Shown here piece after piece: positions 22,664-32,791 of a DNA stretch of 64,000 bases. The DNA is taken from the NCBI RefSeq assembly GCF_020379485.1, contig NC_063446.1, positions 13,749,597 through 13,813,596 of the forward strand. The letters are read 5' to 3'. A model generated the notes under the pieces. It was given only the letters and a program-made list of their open reading frames with translations, was not told where the DNA came from and ran no database searches. Position 1 is the stretch's first letter. The number at the start of each line of letters is the position of its first letter. Origin of the DNA: Brassica napus (taxonomy: Eukaryota > Streptophyta > Magnoliopsida > Brassicales > Brassicaceae). The position numbers were made by a program, and so were the translations under genes.

Positions 22664-23839
22664 ATGGAGAACTCGTACGACTCAGCAGCAGCAGCCAAGT
22701 GGTTTGATTCAACAAGTCCATATAATATGGTCTCATGGTCATTACAACCTGGTTCCTCAGATTCTGATCTTAGCCGCTTTAACCTTGGTTCCTCTGATGA
22801 ATTAGTCGGTGGGAAAGACAGGGCTGAGTCGGTTTCAAGAAGCCACAGTCTAGCGGAGAAGAGACGCCGTGACCGTATTAATTCTCACCTCTCCGCGCTC
22901 CGGAAACTCGTCCCTGATTCCGACAAGGTATCACCCCTTATTCAGACAGATATATAAAATGTTCTTTTAAGCTTCAATTTAGTCATCCAATTCGGTTTGT
23001 GCAAACCGGTTTTGATCTAAGCTTAATTTTTCGGTTTAGTCATCAATTCCGGTTTTTGAAAACCGGTTTTTTACCTTATTTCGATTATGGCACGGCTAGA
23101 CTAATTTGTTTTACAAAATTGTTGTCGCTTTATTTGTAATGTGATTATGGATAATGTCTCAAATTATCAGCAAGATAGAGAATTGAATGTTTGGGTTTAA
23201 ACTAATTCAATTTGAGTAAACCGTTTTTTTATCTGACTCGGTTCCACATATGTGGTGGTTGTTTACAGACAAGACACCTCTTTAAATCAAATCACATCAT
23301 TTATCTCGCATTGTCGTCTCACAATGTTTCGGTTTAGTAATGACATCTAATTGAAGTAAACCGGTTTTTGACTTAAACAGTTAGACAAAGCAGCACTCTT
23401 AGCAAGAGTGATTGAACAAGTGAAGGAACTCAAACAAGAAGCAAAAGAGTCTCCAATCTTCCAAGATCTTCCCACAGAAGCAGACGAAGTAACCGTCCTG
23501 CCTGAAACCATCTCCAATGAATTAAACCAAGACACAACCATCTTCAAAGCTTCTTTCTGCTGTCCAGATCAAACCGAAGCAATCTCAGAGATCGTTAGCG
23601 TTCTCACAAAGTTTAAACTCGAGACAATACAAGCTGAGTTCATCTGTGTTGGAGGAAGAATAAGAATCAACTTCATCGTAAAAGAGACAGCAACTACTAC
23701 ATCAGCGAAAGCTCTAAAGCAATCTCTATGCGCAGCGTTGAACCGAATCACATCTTTGACTTCCTCTTCTACTTCATCGGTTTGTAGGATCAGAAGCAAA
23801 AGGCAGAGATGGTTCCTCTCTTCTAACTACTCACAATGA
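22664..23839 (+). CDS. BHLH51: bHLH51-like transcription factor (two exons)
   Basis: Exons 22664-22927 and 23381-23839 join in frame through a GT-AG intron (240 residues; the Arabidopsis protein is about 254). The bHLH domain spans about residues 60-115. Its basic part SHSLAEKRRRDRIN has the His-Glu-Arg residues that contact E-box/G-box DNA, helix 1 is HLSALRKLVPDSDK and helix 2 LDKAALLARVIEQVKELKQE; the intron splits the loop at DSDK. The C-terminal half is ACT-like (FKASFCCPDQTEAISEIVSV, IQAEFICVGGRIRINFIV), as in the bHLH30/32/51/106/107 group. The role is nuclear DNA binding, with the specific target unknown. Position matches At2g40200. The 453-bp intron holds repeated AAACCGGTTTTT words. 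Confidence 0.92.
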
Positions 23840-24078
23840 TATCTTTTTTTTGTCAAGATAGTAAAATACAAACCCATTTGTTTTGTTAGCAATTTAAAGT
23901 TATAAGGATTGTAATTAAGCTGGTGAAAATGTGATTAGATAGATAAAGGTTTAACATTAATGAAGGATCCATACAAATCCTACAAGAAGGAAGCCAAGAA
24001 AACATAAAACTGAAACAAGATCAAACAAAAGTACTTGGAGAAGTAACAGAAACAAGGAAGCAGATTGAAATGCGAAGT

Positions 24079-24242
24079 CTACTTAGATCGCTGTCTCATC
24101 TTTCGTCTCTTCCTCTTCAACCTCCTCATACGCTTCTTCTTCCACTGCAAAAACACGATTTCAAATGTGGATTAGAAGAGTGATAAACAGATGAATGCAT
24201 TGTACAGGATTCGAAAGATGGACAGCGTGCCTTGGCTCTCAT
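24079..24242 (-). CDS. RPL41: 60S ribosomal protein eL41 (RPL41), two exons
   Basis: Exon 1 at 24231-24242 encodes MRAK after a CCACC Kozak context. Exon 2 at 24079-24144 encodes WKKKRMRRLKRKRRKMRQRS plus Lys and stop. Together they give the 25-residue eL41, among the smallest eukaryotic proteins, which lies in the large subunit near the bridge to the 40S. The acceptor TTTTTGCAG is good. The donor side of the 86-bp intron reads AAG then GCACGC, so this is a GC-AG intron unless a base change has occurred. Upstream promoter motifs (telo-box and site II) are typical of ribosomal protein genes. It matches the position of At2g40205. No other disabling change is seen. Confidence 0.88.
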
Positions 24243-24335
24243 GGTGGAGACACTTTTTTCTCAAAACGCGGACTCACGGTGACGGTAACAAGACAAGAAA
24301 TGAAGCGTCACTGCTAATATATGCCATACCCTTGA

Positions 24336-24383
24336 AAACCCTAGCTAGATGTTTCGGCCTTAACGGTTGTAAGCGTTTGGGCC
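24336..24383 (-). promoter_or_regulatory. telo-box and site II element of RPL41
   Basis: AAACCCTA at 24336-24343 and TGGGCC at 24378-24383 lie about 95 and 136 bp upstream of the RPL41 start. This pair is the known module of plant ribosomal protein promoters, where TCP factors bind site II. Confidence 0.7.
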
Positions 24384-24742
24384 TTTAACGCTTATATACT
24401 CCCCAGCTCTAAAGAAATTAGAAGAATGATAATTTATTAATTTCTAAGCTAGAAATTTTTCTTTTGCCAACTAGAATTTATTTGCTTTTAAGCAGAATCA
24501 TTGTTTACAGAATCTACTAAGACAACTGGACATGAGTGATAGAACCAAAGGTTTGGAGAAAAAAACAGTTTTCTTAATTAGCTCGCTCTGGTGTTTGGGC
24601 TTTGTCATATTGGCTCCCCGGCTTGATGTTAAGTTTGTATAAATGAGTTGTTCTCTTGTATAATTCTAGCAGTGTTGACTACTATTATACATCTCAATAA
24701 TAAAACAACATAAGATGAAAACCTTTGCTAAAAGATACACAT
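24384..24742. other. intergenic up to the retrotransposon target site
   Basis: About 350 bp of AT-rich sequence with no recognised feature. It ends with the CACAT target duplication at 24738-24742. Confidence 0.5.
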
Positions 24743-25255
24743 TGTTTGATCGGAAAACAGTAATAAATAAGATGCGGGTTTAAACAAAGACGTCTTATTA
24801 ATGGTCGGAGAAAAACGTTCAGTCGGTTACAAGGGAAACGAAGAGAGTGCGATAGAAAGGAAGCCGGTGGCTCGATGAGCTACCGGAAAAGTACAACTAA
24901 CGGCGAGATGAAGCAAAGGTGAAAACCCTAATCTAGCCGCCAAGTGTTAGTCAGTGATTTCGGATCCTTCTCTCGTTGTCTTCCCTTTCCCTTATATAGA
25001 CGTCCTGATGCCTCGTCCTTGACCTAATTTACGCCATCTTGGTGGGCCTCCTCTGCTGGGCCGAGAAGCCCGTAGGCGTCCGAGCAGCCGCTGAGCCGAA
25101 TGTACTTCAGTCGATGATGATTGACTAAAAGTACTCAAGAGTCAAGCCGAGAGACCTGACTCTTGAGCCGACCGATCGAGCCGTCGCTCTACTTGATCCG
25201 GGCCAGGCCTTTCTATTCCTCGGGCCTTGTGGGATGGTCAAATCCATCCTCTACA
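24743..25255 (-). repeat. 3' LTR of the Tat element
   Basis: Left copy of the 513-bp LTR. Relative to the minus-strand transcript it is the 3' LTR. It differs from the other copy at about ten positions, mostly transitions. Confidence 0.9.
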
Positions 25256-25562
25256 GTAAGTCCCCCCCAGTCCATTAGTGAGCGAAGTGCTTTCTGGCTC
25301 GTGATGGATTCTAAGGTTTGAAGGTTTGAGGGAATAGAAGGCCTGTCGGAAGGTTGGAGCGGTTGGTCGATGAGTCGCACATCGTCGTTCTCTCGGAAGC
25401 GAGCAGTAGAGGCTTTATCGCTCCTTTTGATCGTTGTGTCGCAGGGAGGGTTCTGGAATATTTTCGCTTGAGGCCGATTAGTCGCGGATATTCTGATCCC
25501 GACTGACATATCTAGATTAACCGTTGGTTTATTCTGATTTTAAGATGACCGACGTCCGATTT

Positions 25563-25800
25563 AGACGAGAAGCCGAACCGTCGCGAGGGTCCGCTAGATA
25601 TTTGGGAGAGTTTCGAGGCCCATTTAGGCCCGTTTAGGCTTAATGACGATACCTCGAATCCCCCCCCCCCCATTTTTCTCTTTTAAATGCATCGAGAAGT
25701 CGGAACGTCGCGAGGGTCCGCTGGGTTTTTAGGAAGAGTTTCGAGGCCCATCTAGGCCCGAATAGACCTAATGATGATGCCTCGAGTCCCCCCCTCTCTT
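25563..25800 (+). repeat. two-copy repeat upstream of the antisense gene remnant
   Basis: Two diverged copies, about 120 bp apart (near 25568 and 25689), share CGTCGCGAGGGTCCGCT, GAGTTTCGAGGCCCAT and a block that ends in a C-run (12 C at about 25659, 7 C at about 25789). They lie directly before a TATA-like sequence, so they look like repeated promoter sequence of the antisense gene. Confidence 0.7.
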
Positions 25801-25805
25801 TTCCT

Positions 25806-26108
25806 TATAAATACGCAGATCCTCTCTCATTTCTTCAAGTTTCCTCCGCGATCAAAGGTACTCTCTCTCTCCTTCTTTTATCTATCTAAGCGTTGTTAGA
25901 TTCATTCGAAGCATTCTTCACCGTTCCGTTCCGCGATGTCGTCGGGTCAGAGGCTATCGAAGCAGCAGAAGGAAAGGCAGTCGCAGCGATGTCGAATCCG
26001 ACAAGGAATCCCGACGGGGATCATGTCGGAGATCCGGAGGCGATTCATCGCGCGGCGATGATGGACGCGGCGAATTTATCTCGTTCTCAGCGACTTCTGG
26101 CTATGTAG
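25806..26108 (+). pseudogene. antisense ORF remnant of the Tat element with its own promoter
   Basis: Opposite to gag-pol lies a gene-like start: TATAAATAC at about 25807, a pyrimidine-rich leader, then an open frame from 25893 to a stop at 26106-26108. Residues MSNPTRNPDGDHVGDPEAIH and AAMMDAANLSRSQRLLAM look like the N-terminus of the extra antisense protein found between pol and the 3' LTR in Tat/Ogre-type elements. I know that such ORFs exist but cannot confirm homology. The frame is cut where it meets truncated reverse transcriptase sequence near 26099, so only the start survives. Confidence 0.55.
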
Positions 26109-27082
26109 AGAGACAATGTGTCATCGGCTTCTGGCTTTGATAGTACTGGGGGGGGGGTTGTGAGGTATTGCTTGAGTTGATTGAACACCTCCTCGCACTT
26201 TTCGTCCCAGACGAACCTCTTATTGCCCCTTAGTAGCTCGTAGAAGGGAAGACACTTATCGGTTGATCGCGAGATGAACCTGTTGAGAGCTGCTATGCGT
26301 CCGGTTAGTCGTTGTACTTCGCGGCTGTTCTTTGGGCTTGGAAGGTCGAGGATCGCCGAGATCTGCTTGGGGTTAGCCTCAATTCCTCGTTGAGTGACAA
26401 TGTAGCCGAGGAATTCTCCCGAAGTGACACCGAAGGTACACTTGGCCGGGTTGAGCTTCATCCCGTAGTCGTTCAAGATCTTGAAGCAGTCGCGTAAGTT
26501 GCTTAGGTGATCGTCGGCCTTGAGCGATTTGACTAACATGTCGTCGATGTACACTTCCATGGTGTTGCCAAGCTGATCAGCGAACATTCGGTTGACGAGT
26601 CGCTGATAAGTCGTGCCGGCGTTCTTTAGCCCGAAGGGCATCACCTTGTAGCAGTAGGTCCCTCTGTCGGTGATGAATGCCATCTTCTCGCGATCGTCGG
26701 GATGCATCAAGATCTGGTTGTATCCCGAGAAAGCGTCCATGAAGGTTAGGAGTTCGTTACCAGCGGTTGATTCGACGAGACGATCGATATGAGGGAGTGG
26801 GTAACTGTCCTTTGAGCACGCCTTGTTGAGGTCCGTGAAGTCGACGCATATGCGCCATTTGCCGTTTTTCTTTTTGACAACAACCGGGTTAGCCAACCAT
26901 TCGGGGTATCGGACTTCGGTTATGAAACCCGCGTCGAGGAGCCTGTCGACTTCTTCGTTTACGGCTTTAGATCGTTCTGGACCGAGTTTTCGTCGCTTCT
27001 GTCGGATGGGTTTGAACGTCGGGTCGACGTGCAGTTCATGGGAGGTAACTGCGGGGTCGATCCCCTTCATGTCGGAAGTCTT
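26087..27082 (-). pseudogene. reverse transcriptase of the Tat element, truncated
   Basis: In frame with the gag-protease ORF but separated from it by one TAG (27083-27085). The polymerase blocks are intact: WRICVDFTDLNKACSKDSYP, FMDAFSGYNQILMHPDDREK, VMPFGLKNAGTTYQRLVN and the catalytic YIDDMLVKS. Connection-domain sequence (GYIVTQRGIEANPKQISAIL, LTGRIAALNRFIS) follows up to SLYIA, after which three foreign residues and a stop come from the antisense remnant. RNase H and integrase are therefore deleted, with the breakpoint near 26098. Confidence 0.88.
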
Positions 27083-29752
27083 CTAGGCGAACGTCGAGGC
27101 GTTGTCTTTGATGAAAGAGATGATCCTTGAACATATGTCGTCGGACAGGTAAACGCCAACTCGGATGATTTTCGTCGGGTCGGATTCATCAATTGCGACT
27201 TCGCGAACTTCCTCCTTCTGGGGGTATATCTTGTTGAGTGGTTTACTGACGGAGTTGACAAGGGAAGCTTGTTGCTGCATCTTTACAGTTGCGATCAGTA
27301 GTTCTCTCGCGGCTTGTTGATCTCCCCGAATCGTCTGAGTTTTGCCGTCTTTTCCGGGAAATTTGACGCATTGATGATAAGTCAAAGGGATGGCTTTCAT
27401 GGAATGCAGCCATGGTGTTCCGAGTATGGCATTATAGGGTGCTTTGGCGCGGATGACGGAGAACTTGACGGTGCGGGTTACACCACCTGCGTAAACTGGA
27501 AGGCGAATTGTCCCGATCATTTGCTCGGAGGCTCCGTTGAAGCCGGTGAGCGTGCGAGAAGAAGGCTTCATATCCCGTAAATCAACTCTCATTTTGTCGA
27601 GTGTGTCGCGAAAGGTGAGATCGACTGAGCTGCCGGTATCAATAAGGACTTTGGCGACCAGACATTCGCCGATGTCAAGGTCGACGAGGAGAGGATCGTT
27701 ATGTGGCATGTGGACGCCCTTGGTGTCTAGTGCCAAAAAATTGATCTGGTGATCATTTTCGACTAGAGAAGGCCACTTCTGAGAGGTGGTTGCCTGACGT
27801 TTGTAATCTTTGACGGCTCGAACCGAGTCGCCGCAAGGTGGTGATCCGCCCATTATGACATTAATGTGCGGGGCTCGGGTAGCTCGTATTGATTCGAGTT
27901 GCTTCCTCAAATCGTCAGTTGTGTTCTCGAATATAGGAGTCTCTGCGGGCTGTTTCTTTTTTGATTCGAGACGTCGTCGCAGATCAGACCCTTTCAAACG
28001 GTTGAGTTGGATTCGCAGGTCGTCGGCCTTCGAATTGAGCTGGTCGCGAAGGTCGCCAGTTTGACCGACTCTCCGAGTGTTGCATTTAGAGATGGTCGCA
28101 CGGAGGTCGGCGGTTCCTGTGTTTTCGTTCGTGGCACTTTTTCGCTTTAATAGAATGCGCAGGTCTTTATCTGTTTTCGAGGGAGCGAGAGACTGCTTAT
28201 CCTTGCTGTCCAATTTCTCGCGCAGATCTGGTTGCACTGTCGGGACGTCGTCATCAGAGGAGTCGCAAGGGCGAGAGAGTATGACTTCCACTTGTCGCCG
28301 GCGACGTGGGTGTTCGTCTTCTGACGAATCATTGGCGGGACCGACGTTGTTGACGGGAGTGCGCTCAGGGCTTGCTCTTTCCTCGCTCGGGGCCGTGTTC
28401 TTTTGAGACTTATGTGCCTTCTTCTCCTTGTTCTTACTCCAGATTTTAGTGTTTTTCGGTGTCGTAGGAGAAGTGGGCATTTGGATTGTCCCATTCGTGA
28501 TCCCGTCGAAAAACTGCCCGATGAGGACCTTGCATTCCTTCGTGTCATGGGAATCCCTTTTGTGGTAGAGGCACCATTTTTTCGGCTCCTCGGAGTTTGA
28601 ACTCGCTGGTTCGGATGAGGTTGATTGCTTCGGAGCGGAGTCTCGATCCCAGTGGTTCCAGCCTTTCTCTCGCGTGATGGCTGCTGATTTTGGAGATTCC
28701 TCATCATCGACCGAGCTAACGTAGCCCCGCTTCTGAGTGGTCTTTCCACCGGAGGAGTGCTGGCGGGGCTCGGGACGGGTGTCGTTTGTTCGGGAGGATC
28801 GCTGTCTCGCGGCTGCTTCTTTTGCGAACTTTGCTCTGGTGTCTTCTTCCATGCAGATAAAGTTGTGCGAGCGAGCGATGGCGTCGGAGACAGATTTTGT
28901 CGGATATCGGTAGAGATCCTGGCGGAATGTGGAGTCGACGTGCAAGGTGTTCATCAAAGATTCGACGGCGATATGGTCGGGAATATCAATCTTCGAGACA
29001 ATAGCTTTGAATTTCTCCATGAAGTCGCGGAGACTTTGGTCGCTGGCGTGAGTGAGGTTCCACAAATCTGACACGGTCGCTTCCTGGTTGGTGAACATGA
29101 TATAGTTCTTAAGGAAATCCGTCGAGAGGTCGTGGAAACAGTCGACGGAGTTCTCTCTGAGGCCGGTGAACCAAGTAAGGGCCGGTCCTTCTAGGGTTTC
29201 GACGGAGAGTTGGCAAAAGCCGGCGTCTTTGTCTTCGTCGGTCAGGTTTGCGCGTCGCATCGCTATGTTGAAAGACGTGACGTGAGTAGAAGGGTCAGAG
29301 AGACCTTTGAAGGTTGGAAGACGGAGTTTCTCCATCTTCTGTAGCCGCATGCCGGTAACCTTTTGCGTGAAGGGTGTACGAAGAGATTCCGCGAGTACAT
29401 GCTCGATTTGGGGCGCGGACGTCGTCACCTGGTGGATCTTCGAATTGATATCGAGGACCGACTGTTTCAACGCGGCTAGTTCGCTTGCGGTGTGCGCATT
29501 GGTGTCGTTACCGGCGCTTTGGTTATCGTTATCCCGCGTAGGTGCTAAGTCGGTGGTTCGTTCTGTGGTGAACAGGTGTCGACGATACTGCGCCGCTTCT
29601 TGTAGGGCGAGGCGTGCCAGGATAGTTTCCATAGACGCAGGATGGGGAAGTGGAGTTACTGGTGTAGGCGTAGGTGTCACCTCTGGAGCCGACGTCACCT
29701 CGAGAGCTTCGCGCTCCTCGCCTGACGAAGAACTGTCGTTGCTAACGACCAT
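27083..29752 (-). CDS. Gag-protease polyprotein of the Tat element
   Basis: Open frame of 889 residues. An N-terminal Pro/Thr-rich part precedes the retrotransposon Gag domain (about residues 150-260, with GPALTWFTGLRENSVDCFHD). A zinc-binding-like block CLYHKRDSHDTKEC sits near residue 390 (C-x2-H-x4-H-x4-C). A charged, repeat-rich middle contains several DLR-LNS-type units (ADLRATIS, DLRDQLNSK, DLRIQLNRL, DLRRRLESK, DLRKQLES) near residues 540-625. An aspartic protease with LIDTGSSVDL lies near residue 700. Gag coats the RNA in virus-like particles and the protease matures it. It ends at TAG, probably a mutated Trp codon, since pol continues in the same frame. Confidence 0.88.
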   Translation of the reverse strand: MVVSNDSSSSGEEREALEVTSAPEVTPTPTPVTPLPHPASMETILARLALQEAAQYRRHLFTTERTTDLAPTRDNDNQSAGNDTNAHTASELAALKQSVLDINSKIHQVTTSAPQIEHVLAESLRTPFTQKVTGMRLQKMEKLRLPTFKGLSDPSTHVTSFNIAMRRANLTDEDKDAGFCQLSVETLEGPALTWFTGLRENSVDCFHDLSTDFLKNYIMFTNQEATVSDLWNLTHASDQSLRDFMEKFKAIVSKIDIPDHIAVESLMNTLHVDSTFRQDLYRYPTKSVSDAIARSHNFICMEEDTRAKFAKEAAARQRSSRTNDTRPEPRQHSSGGKTTQKRGYVSSVDDEESPKSAAITREKGWNHWDRDSAPKQSTSSEPASSNSEEPKKWCLYHKRDSHDTKECKVLIGQFFDGITNGTIQMPTSPTTPKNTKIWSKNKEKKAHKSQKNTAPSEERASPERTPVNNVGPANDSSEDEHPRRRRQVEVILSRPCDSSDDDVPTVQPDLREKLDSKDKQSLAPSKTDKDLRILLKRKSATNENTGTADLRATISKCNTRRVGQTGDLRDQLNSKADDLRIQLNRLKGSDLRRRLESKKKQPAETPIFENTTDDLRKQLESIRATRAPHINVIMGGSPPCGDSVRAVKDYKRQATTSQKWPSLVENDHQINFLALDTKGVHMPHNDPLLVDLDIGECLVAKVLIDTGSSVDLTFRDTLDKMRVDLRDMKPSSRTLTGFNGASEQMIGTIRLPVYAGGVTRTVKFSVIRAKAPYNAILGTPWLHSMKAIPLTYHQCVKFPGKDGKTQTIRGDQQAARELLIATVKMQQQASLVNSVSKPLNKIYPQKEEVREVAIDESDPTKIIRVGVYLSDDICSRIISFIKDNASTFA

Positions 29753-29796
29753 AGTTCTGACGTTACTTTGCTAGTTGCCCCACGGTGGGCGCCAAC

Positions 29797-30309
29797 TGTT
29801 TGATCGGAAAACGGTAATAAATAAGATGTGGGTTTAAACAAAGACGTCTTATTAATGGTCGGAGAAAAACGTTCAGTCGGTTACAAGGGAAACGAAGAGA
29901 GTGCGACAGAAAGGAAGCCGGTGGCTCGATGAGCTACCGGAAAAGTACAACTAACGGCGAGATGAAGCAAAGGTGAAAACCCTAATCTAGCCGCCAAGTG
30001 TTAGTCAGTGATTTCGGATCCTTCTCTCGTTGTCTCCCCTTTTCCTTATATAGACGTCCTGATGCCTCGTCTTTGACCTAATTTACGCCATCTTGGTGGG
30101 CCTCCTCTGCTGGGCCGAGAAGCCCGTAGGCGTCCGAGCAGCCGCTGAGCCGAATGTACTTCAGTCGATGATGATTAACTAAAAGTACTCAAGAGTCAAG
30201 CCGAGAGACCTTACTCTTGAGCCGACCGATCGAGCCGTCGCTCTACTTGATCCGGGCCAGACTTTTCTATTCCTCGGGCCTTGTGGGATGGTCAAATCCA
30301 TCCTCTACA
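29797..30309 (-). repeat. 5' LTR of the Tat element
   Basis: Right copy of the 513-bp LTR, promoter-bearing relative to the minus-strand transcript. It is followed by the CACAT duplication. The primer-binding site (TGGCGCCCACCGTGGGGC read on the minus strand) lies just inside, at about 29777-29794. Confidence 0.9.
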
Positions 30310-30314
30310 CACAT

Positions 30315-30859
30315 GAAAAGAATCTCTAGTGTTCTATTTTCTTTGTTCGATTAGAGAAAAGAAATTATAATACGCTTTAATATCAAATACACAAGGAAGT
30401 CACAAAGAGAGCTATAATAAAATCAAGTCCATAAACTTTGAAGAGTTAACAATTCATTGCAACCATTGGAACTGAAACAGCAGTGATGGAGTTGTAATGG
30501 CCAATATGAAGAGCTGGTGCGCTGCGATCACAAATAAGCAACCAAGTAGGTATCTGTTTATATCCATGTAACTGTTCTACACATGATAGAAAATTATAGA
30601 GTCATGGGAGTTTCTTTTAACTTGGAATAGTCATTCTTATCAAATACTAGAAACAATTCAAAATCACACTTACAAACTAGTATTATATAATACCGATTCA
30701 TGTATTATATAATAGTCGTTTGTAAGTGTGATTTTGATTTACAAGCAACATACATTATAGAATCGGTGTTGTAGACTCTACAAAAAAAAAAAAAAATTAA
30801 AAACACACATTGTTGATTTGCAAGCGACATAACTATAGCTTACAAAACTTATTTAAACA
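30315..30859. repeat. intergenic with a small perfect-arm hairpin
   Basis: Within this gap, arms at about 30660-30693 and 30701-30735 are inverted copies (AAAATCACACTTACAAAC on the left, GTTTGTAAGTGTGATTTT on the right, with ATTATATAATAC inside). The loop is about 8 bp. It may be the relic of a small foldback element. Nothing else is seen. Confidence 0.6.
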
Positions 30860-31081
30860 TCCCTTATATATTAAAGGATAAGAATTGTAATACATGCGTT
30901 CACACTAAAATGGACACATGTCGAGAGTTTTTAAGCCAAACTCCACACATGTTCACACTATATATTTTACGTTTTTTTTAATACAAAACTCCGATGCATG
31001 GCTTTTCTTTACGTTATTTTTACTGTTTACGAATAGAGCTGGACAAATTATTCATAAATTTTGATTCGATTCGTTATGCGT

Positions 31082-32675
31082 TGATGTGTTGTGATTTTGC
31101 ATAGTTTTAGCTTTGTTATTTCATATATATTCATGCATTAACCTTACATTTATTTGCATTTAGAGTCTATTGCATGTACATTTGCATCTTGTAGGTGTTG
31201 GATGAATTGTTTGGAGTTTTGGAGGTGATTAGAGCACAAAAGGAGCTTTCGAGGAGTCTTGAACCGAACGTGTGAAAGACAAGCATGGATGAAGGTCTTA
31301 AAGATATCTTTTGAAACTTGTCTTTTGGGAAGACATGGTAAATTGAGTTAGCTTTACAATGGAGGTGGTTTCAAGTCGTTTGGAGCTGTATTGAGGGATT
31401 TATGATCAAAATACTACACACATATCAGTATGACATTCCTAGCGGCCACCCTAGCAACATCAACAATAGCCTTCGAATTGTGTGTGCAACATGGAGAAAG
31501 TGGAGAAAACTTTAATGAGTGAGTTTTATCTCTTTAAAGCTTGCAACATGGGGGATGGGTTGTCTATCATGAGTTTGGTGGCTCTTTTGGCCTAACTTTC
31601 TCTACCTTTTCTGAAGAGGCAAGACTACTTTGGCCATATGAAGGGGCAAAAGGTGTTCTATAATGGAAGAAAGTGGAGAATAACTTTTATGAGTGTGTTT
31701 TATGCTTTATGCTTTCACATGATGGATGTGTTGTCATCCTCCTTTACTTAGGCTATAAAAGAGACTGCAAGGGGAAGGAGGAAGACACAATACACAAAGT
31801 ACAATACAACAAAGAGTAGAGAGTGAAAGTTTTATAGTTTCATATTTTGTATTTTGAGAGTTTGAGAAAAAACATTTGTTCTTGGAGTGTTCTTGAAGTT
31901 TATGTTATAAAGTCTTGTTTTCCTTTAGCCATTCTCTTCATCTAATTTCTGTTTTTCTTGTTTTCATATATCATATCATCTTGGGTATGCTTCTATCCAT
32001 CATGGGATTAAGTGTAAACAAGATGATTAGTGAGTAATCACCCTTAGGATCAATGGGTTAGGTAGATTAATGGGTGATTAGGGAAGAGTTAAGGTGTTCT
32101 AATGGTTAAATGCTTAGATTTCTATGCTTACTAAGTATTCTTAATGCTAGATTAATTTTGGCCATTTTAATCTAGATTCTAAGTGTTTGTAGGGCATCGA
32201 AAGTGTTTGCATAATGCTTGAATGGACCTAGTAAAGCTCTAGCTTGAATAACCAAGGAATTGTTGTTAGGATTGCTAGATGGTTAGTAGACTAGAACTTA
32301 ATGTATGTTTGAGTGAACAAAACGAACGGAAGTTGATGTTTAGTTCATAATTGCATAAGGGTTTCTACCACGGGAGTGGATTAATCTAAATTGAATGAAA
32401 TCTAGACCTATAGAAAGTTAAGATTATTTGAAGTTAGACGCCTTGATTTAGAACTATCACCTTGAAATCAATTGTCTATATACCCATTGGTTCTTCTTTG
32501 TTATATTTGAATTAAAACTCAAGTTATTTCGCACTATTACTTGTTACAAACAAACATCATTTGATTGCACTTAGATTGAGATAAATGGCTTGCATTCTTA
32601 GTGCTTAGAATCACTAGAGATTGGATTGACATCTTAAGTACTACAACACTTAAGGATTAAACTTATCCTTTATCA
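31082..32675 (+). repeat. 5' LTR of Athila element
   Basis: 1594 bp, starting TGATGTGTTGTGATTTTGC and ending CCTTTATCA. A TATAAAA at 31754-31760 is the likely promoter, so the transcript would start around 31785 and R/U5 would be about 900 bp. Confidence 0.95.
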
Positions 32676-32680
32676 AGTTT

Positions 32681-32693
32681 TGGCGCCGTTGCC
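32681..32693 (+). other. primer-binding site of Athila element
   Basis: TGGCGCCGTTGCC, five bases after the 5' LTR, is complementary to a tRNA 3' end; this sequence is the usual Athila site matching tRNA-Asp. It primes minus-strand DNA synthesis. Confidence 0.85.
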
Positions 32694-32791
32694 ATTCTCT
32701 AGATTGATTTTGACATTAGGATTTGGTCATTACTTGAGACTAAGTCTTATTTTTCATTTTTAAGTTACTAATTATCTATCTTCATCTCTAT

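Larger units (their letters stand above)
24743..30309 (-). mobile_element. Tat-lineage Ty3/gypsy retrotransposon, internally deleted
   Basis: Two 513-bp direct LTRs (24743-25255 and 29797-30309) begin TGTTTGATCGG and end CTCTACA. CACAT flanks the element at 24738-24742 and 30310-30314. The element reads on the minus strand: beside the right LTR is a primer-binding site starting TGGCGCCCACC, and beside the left LTR a purine tract (CTGGGGGGACTTAC). The internal order is gag-protease, reverse transcriptase, then an antisense gene remnant, the layout of Tat-type elements. RNase H and integrase are missing, so it cannot move alone. About ten differences were counted by eye between the LTRs, so it is older than the Athila copy nearby. 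Confidence 0.9.

Noticed and set aside
28147..28749. 200-residue basic frame overlapping gag on the same strand
   Set aside because: It lies fully within the longer Gag-protease frame and its Arg/Ser-rich composition is a frame-shifted shadow of that coding sequence.
30660..30735. microRNA precursor
   Set aside because: The arms are nearly perfect with a tiny loop and AT-rich core, typical of a foldback relic; nothing indicates a processed miRNA or target.
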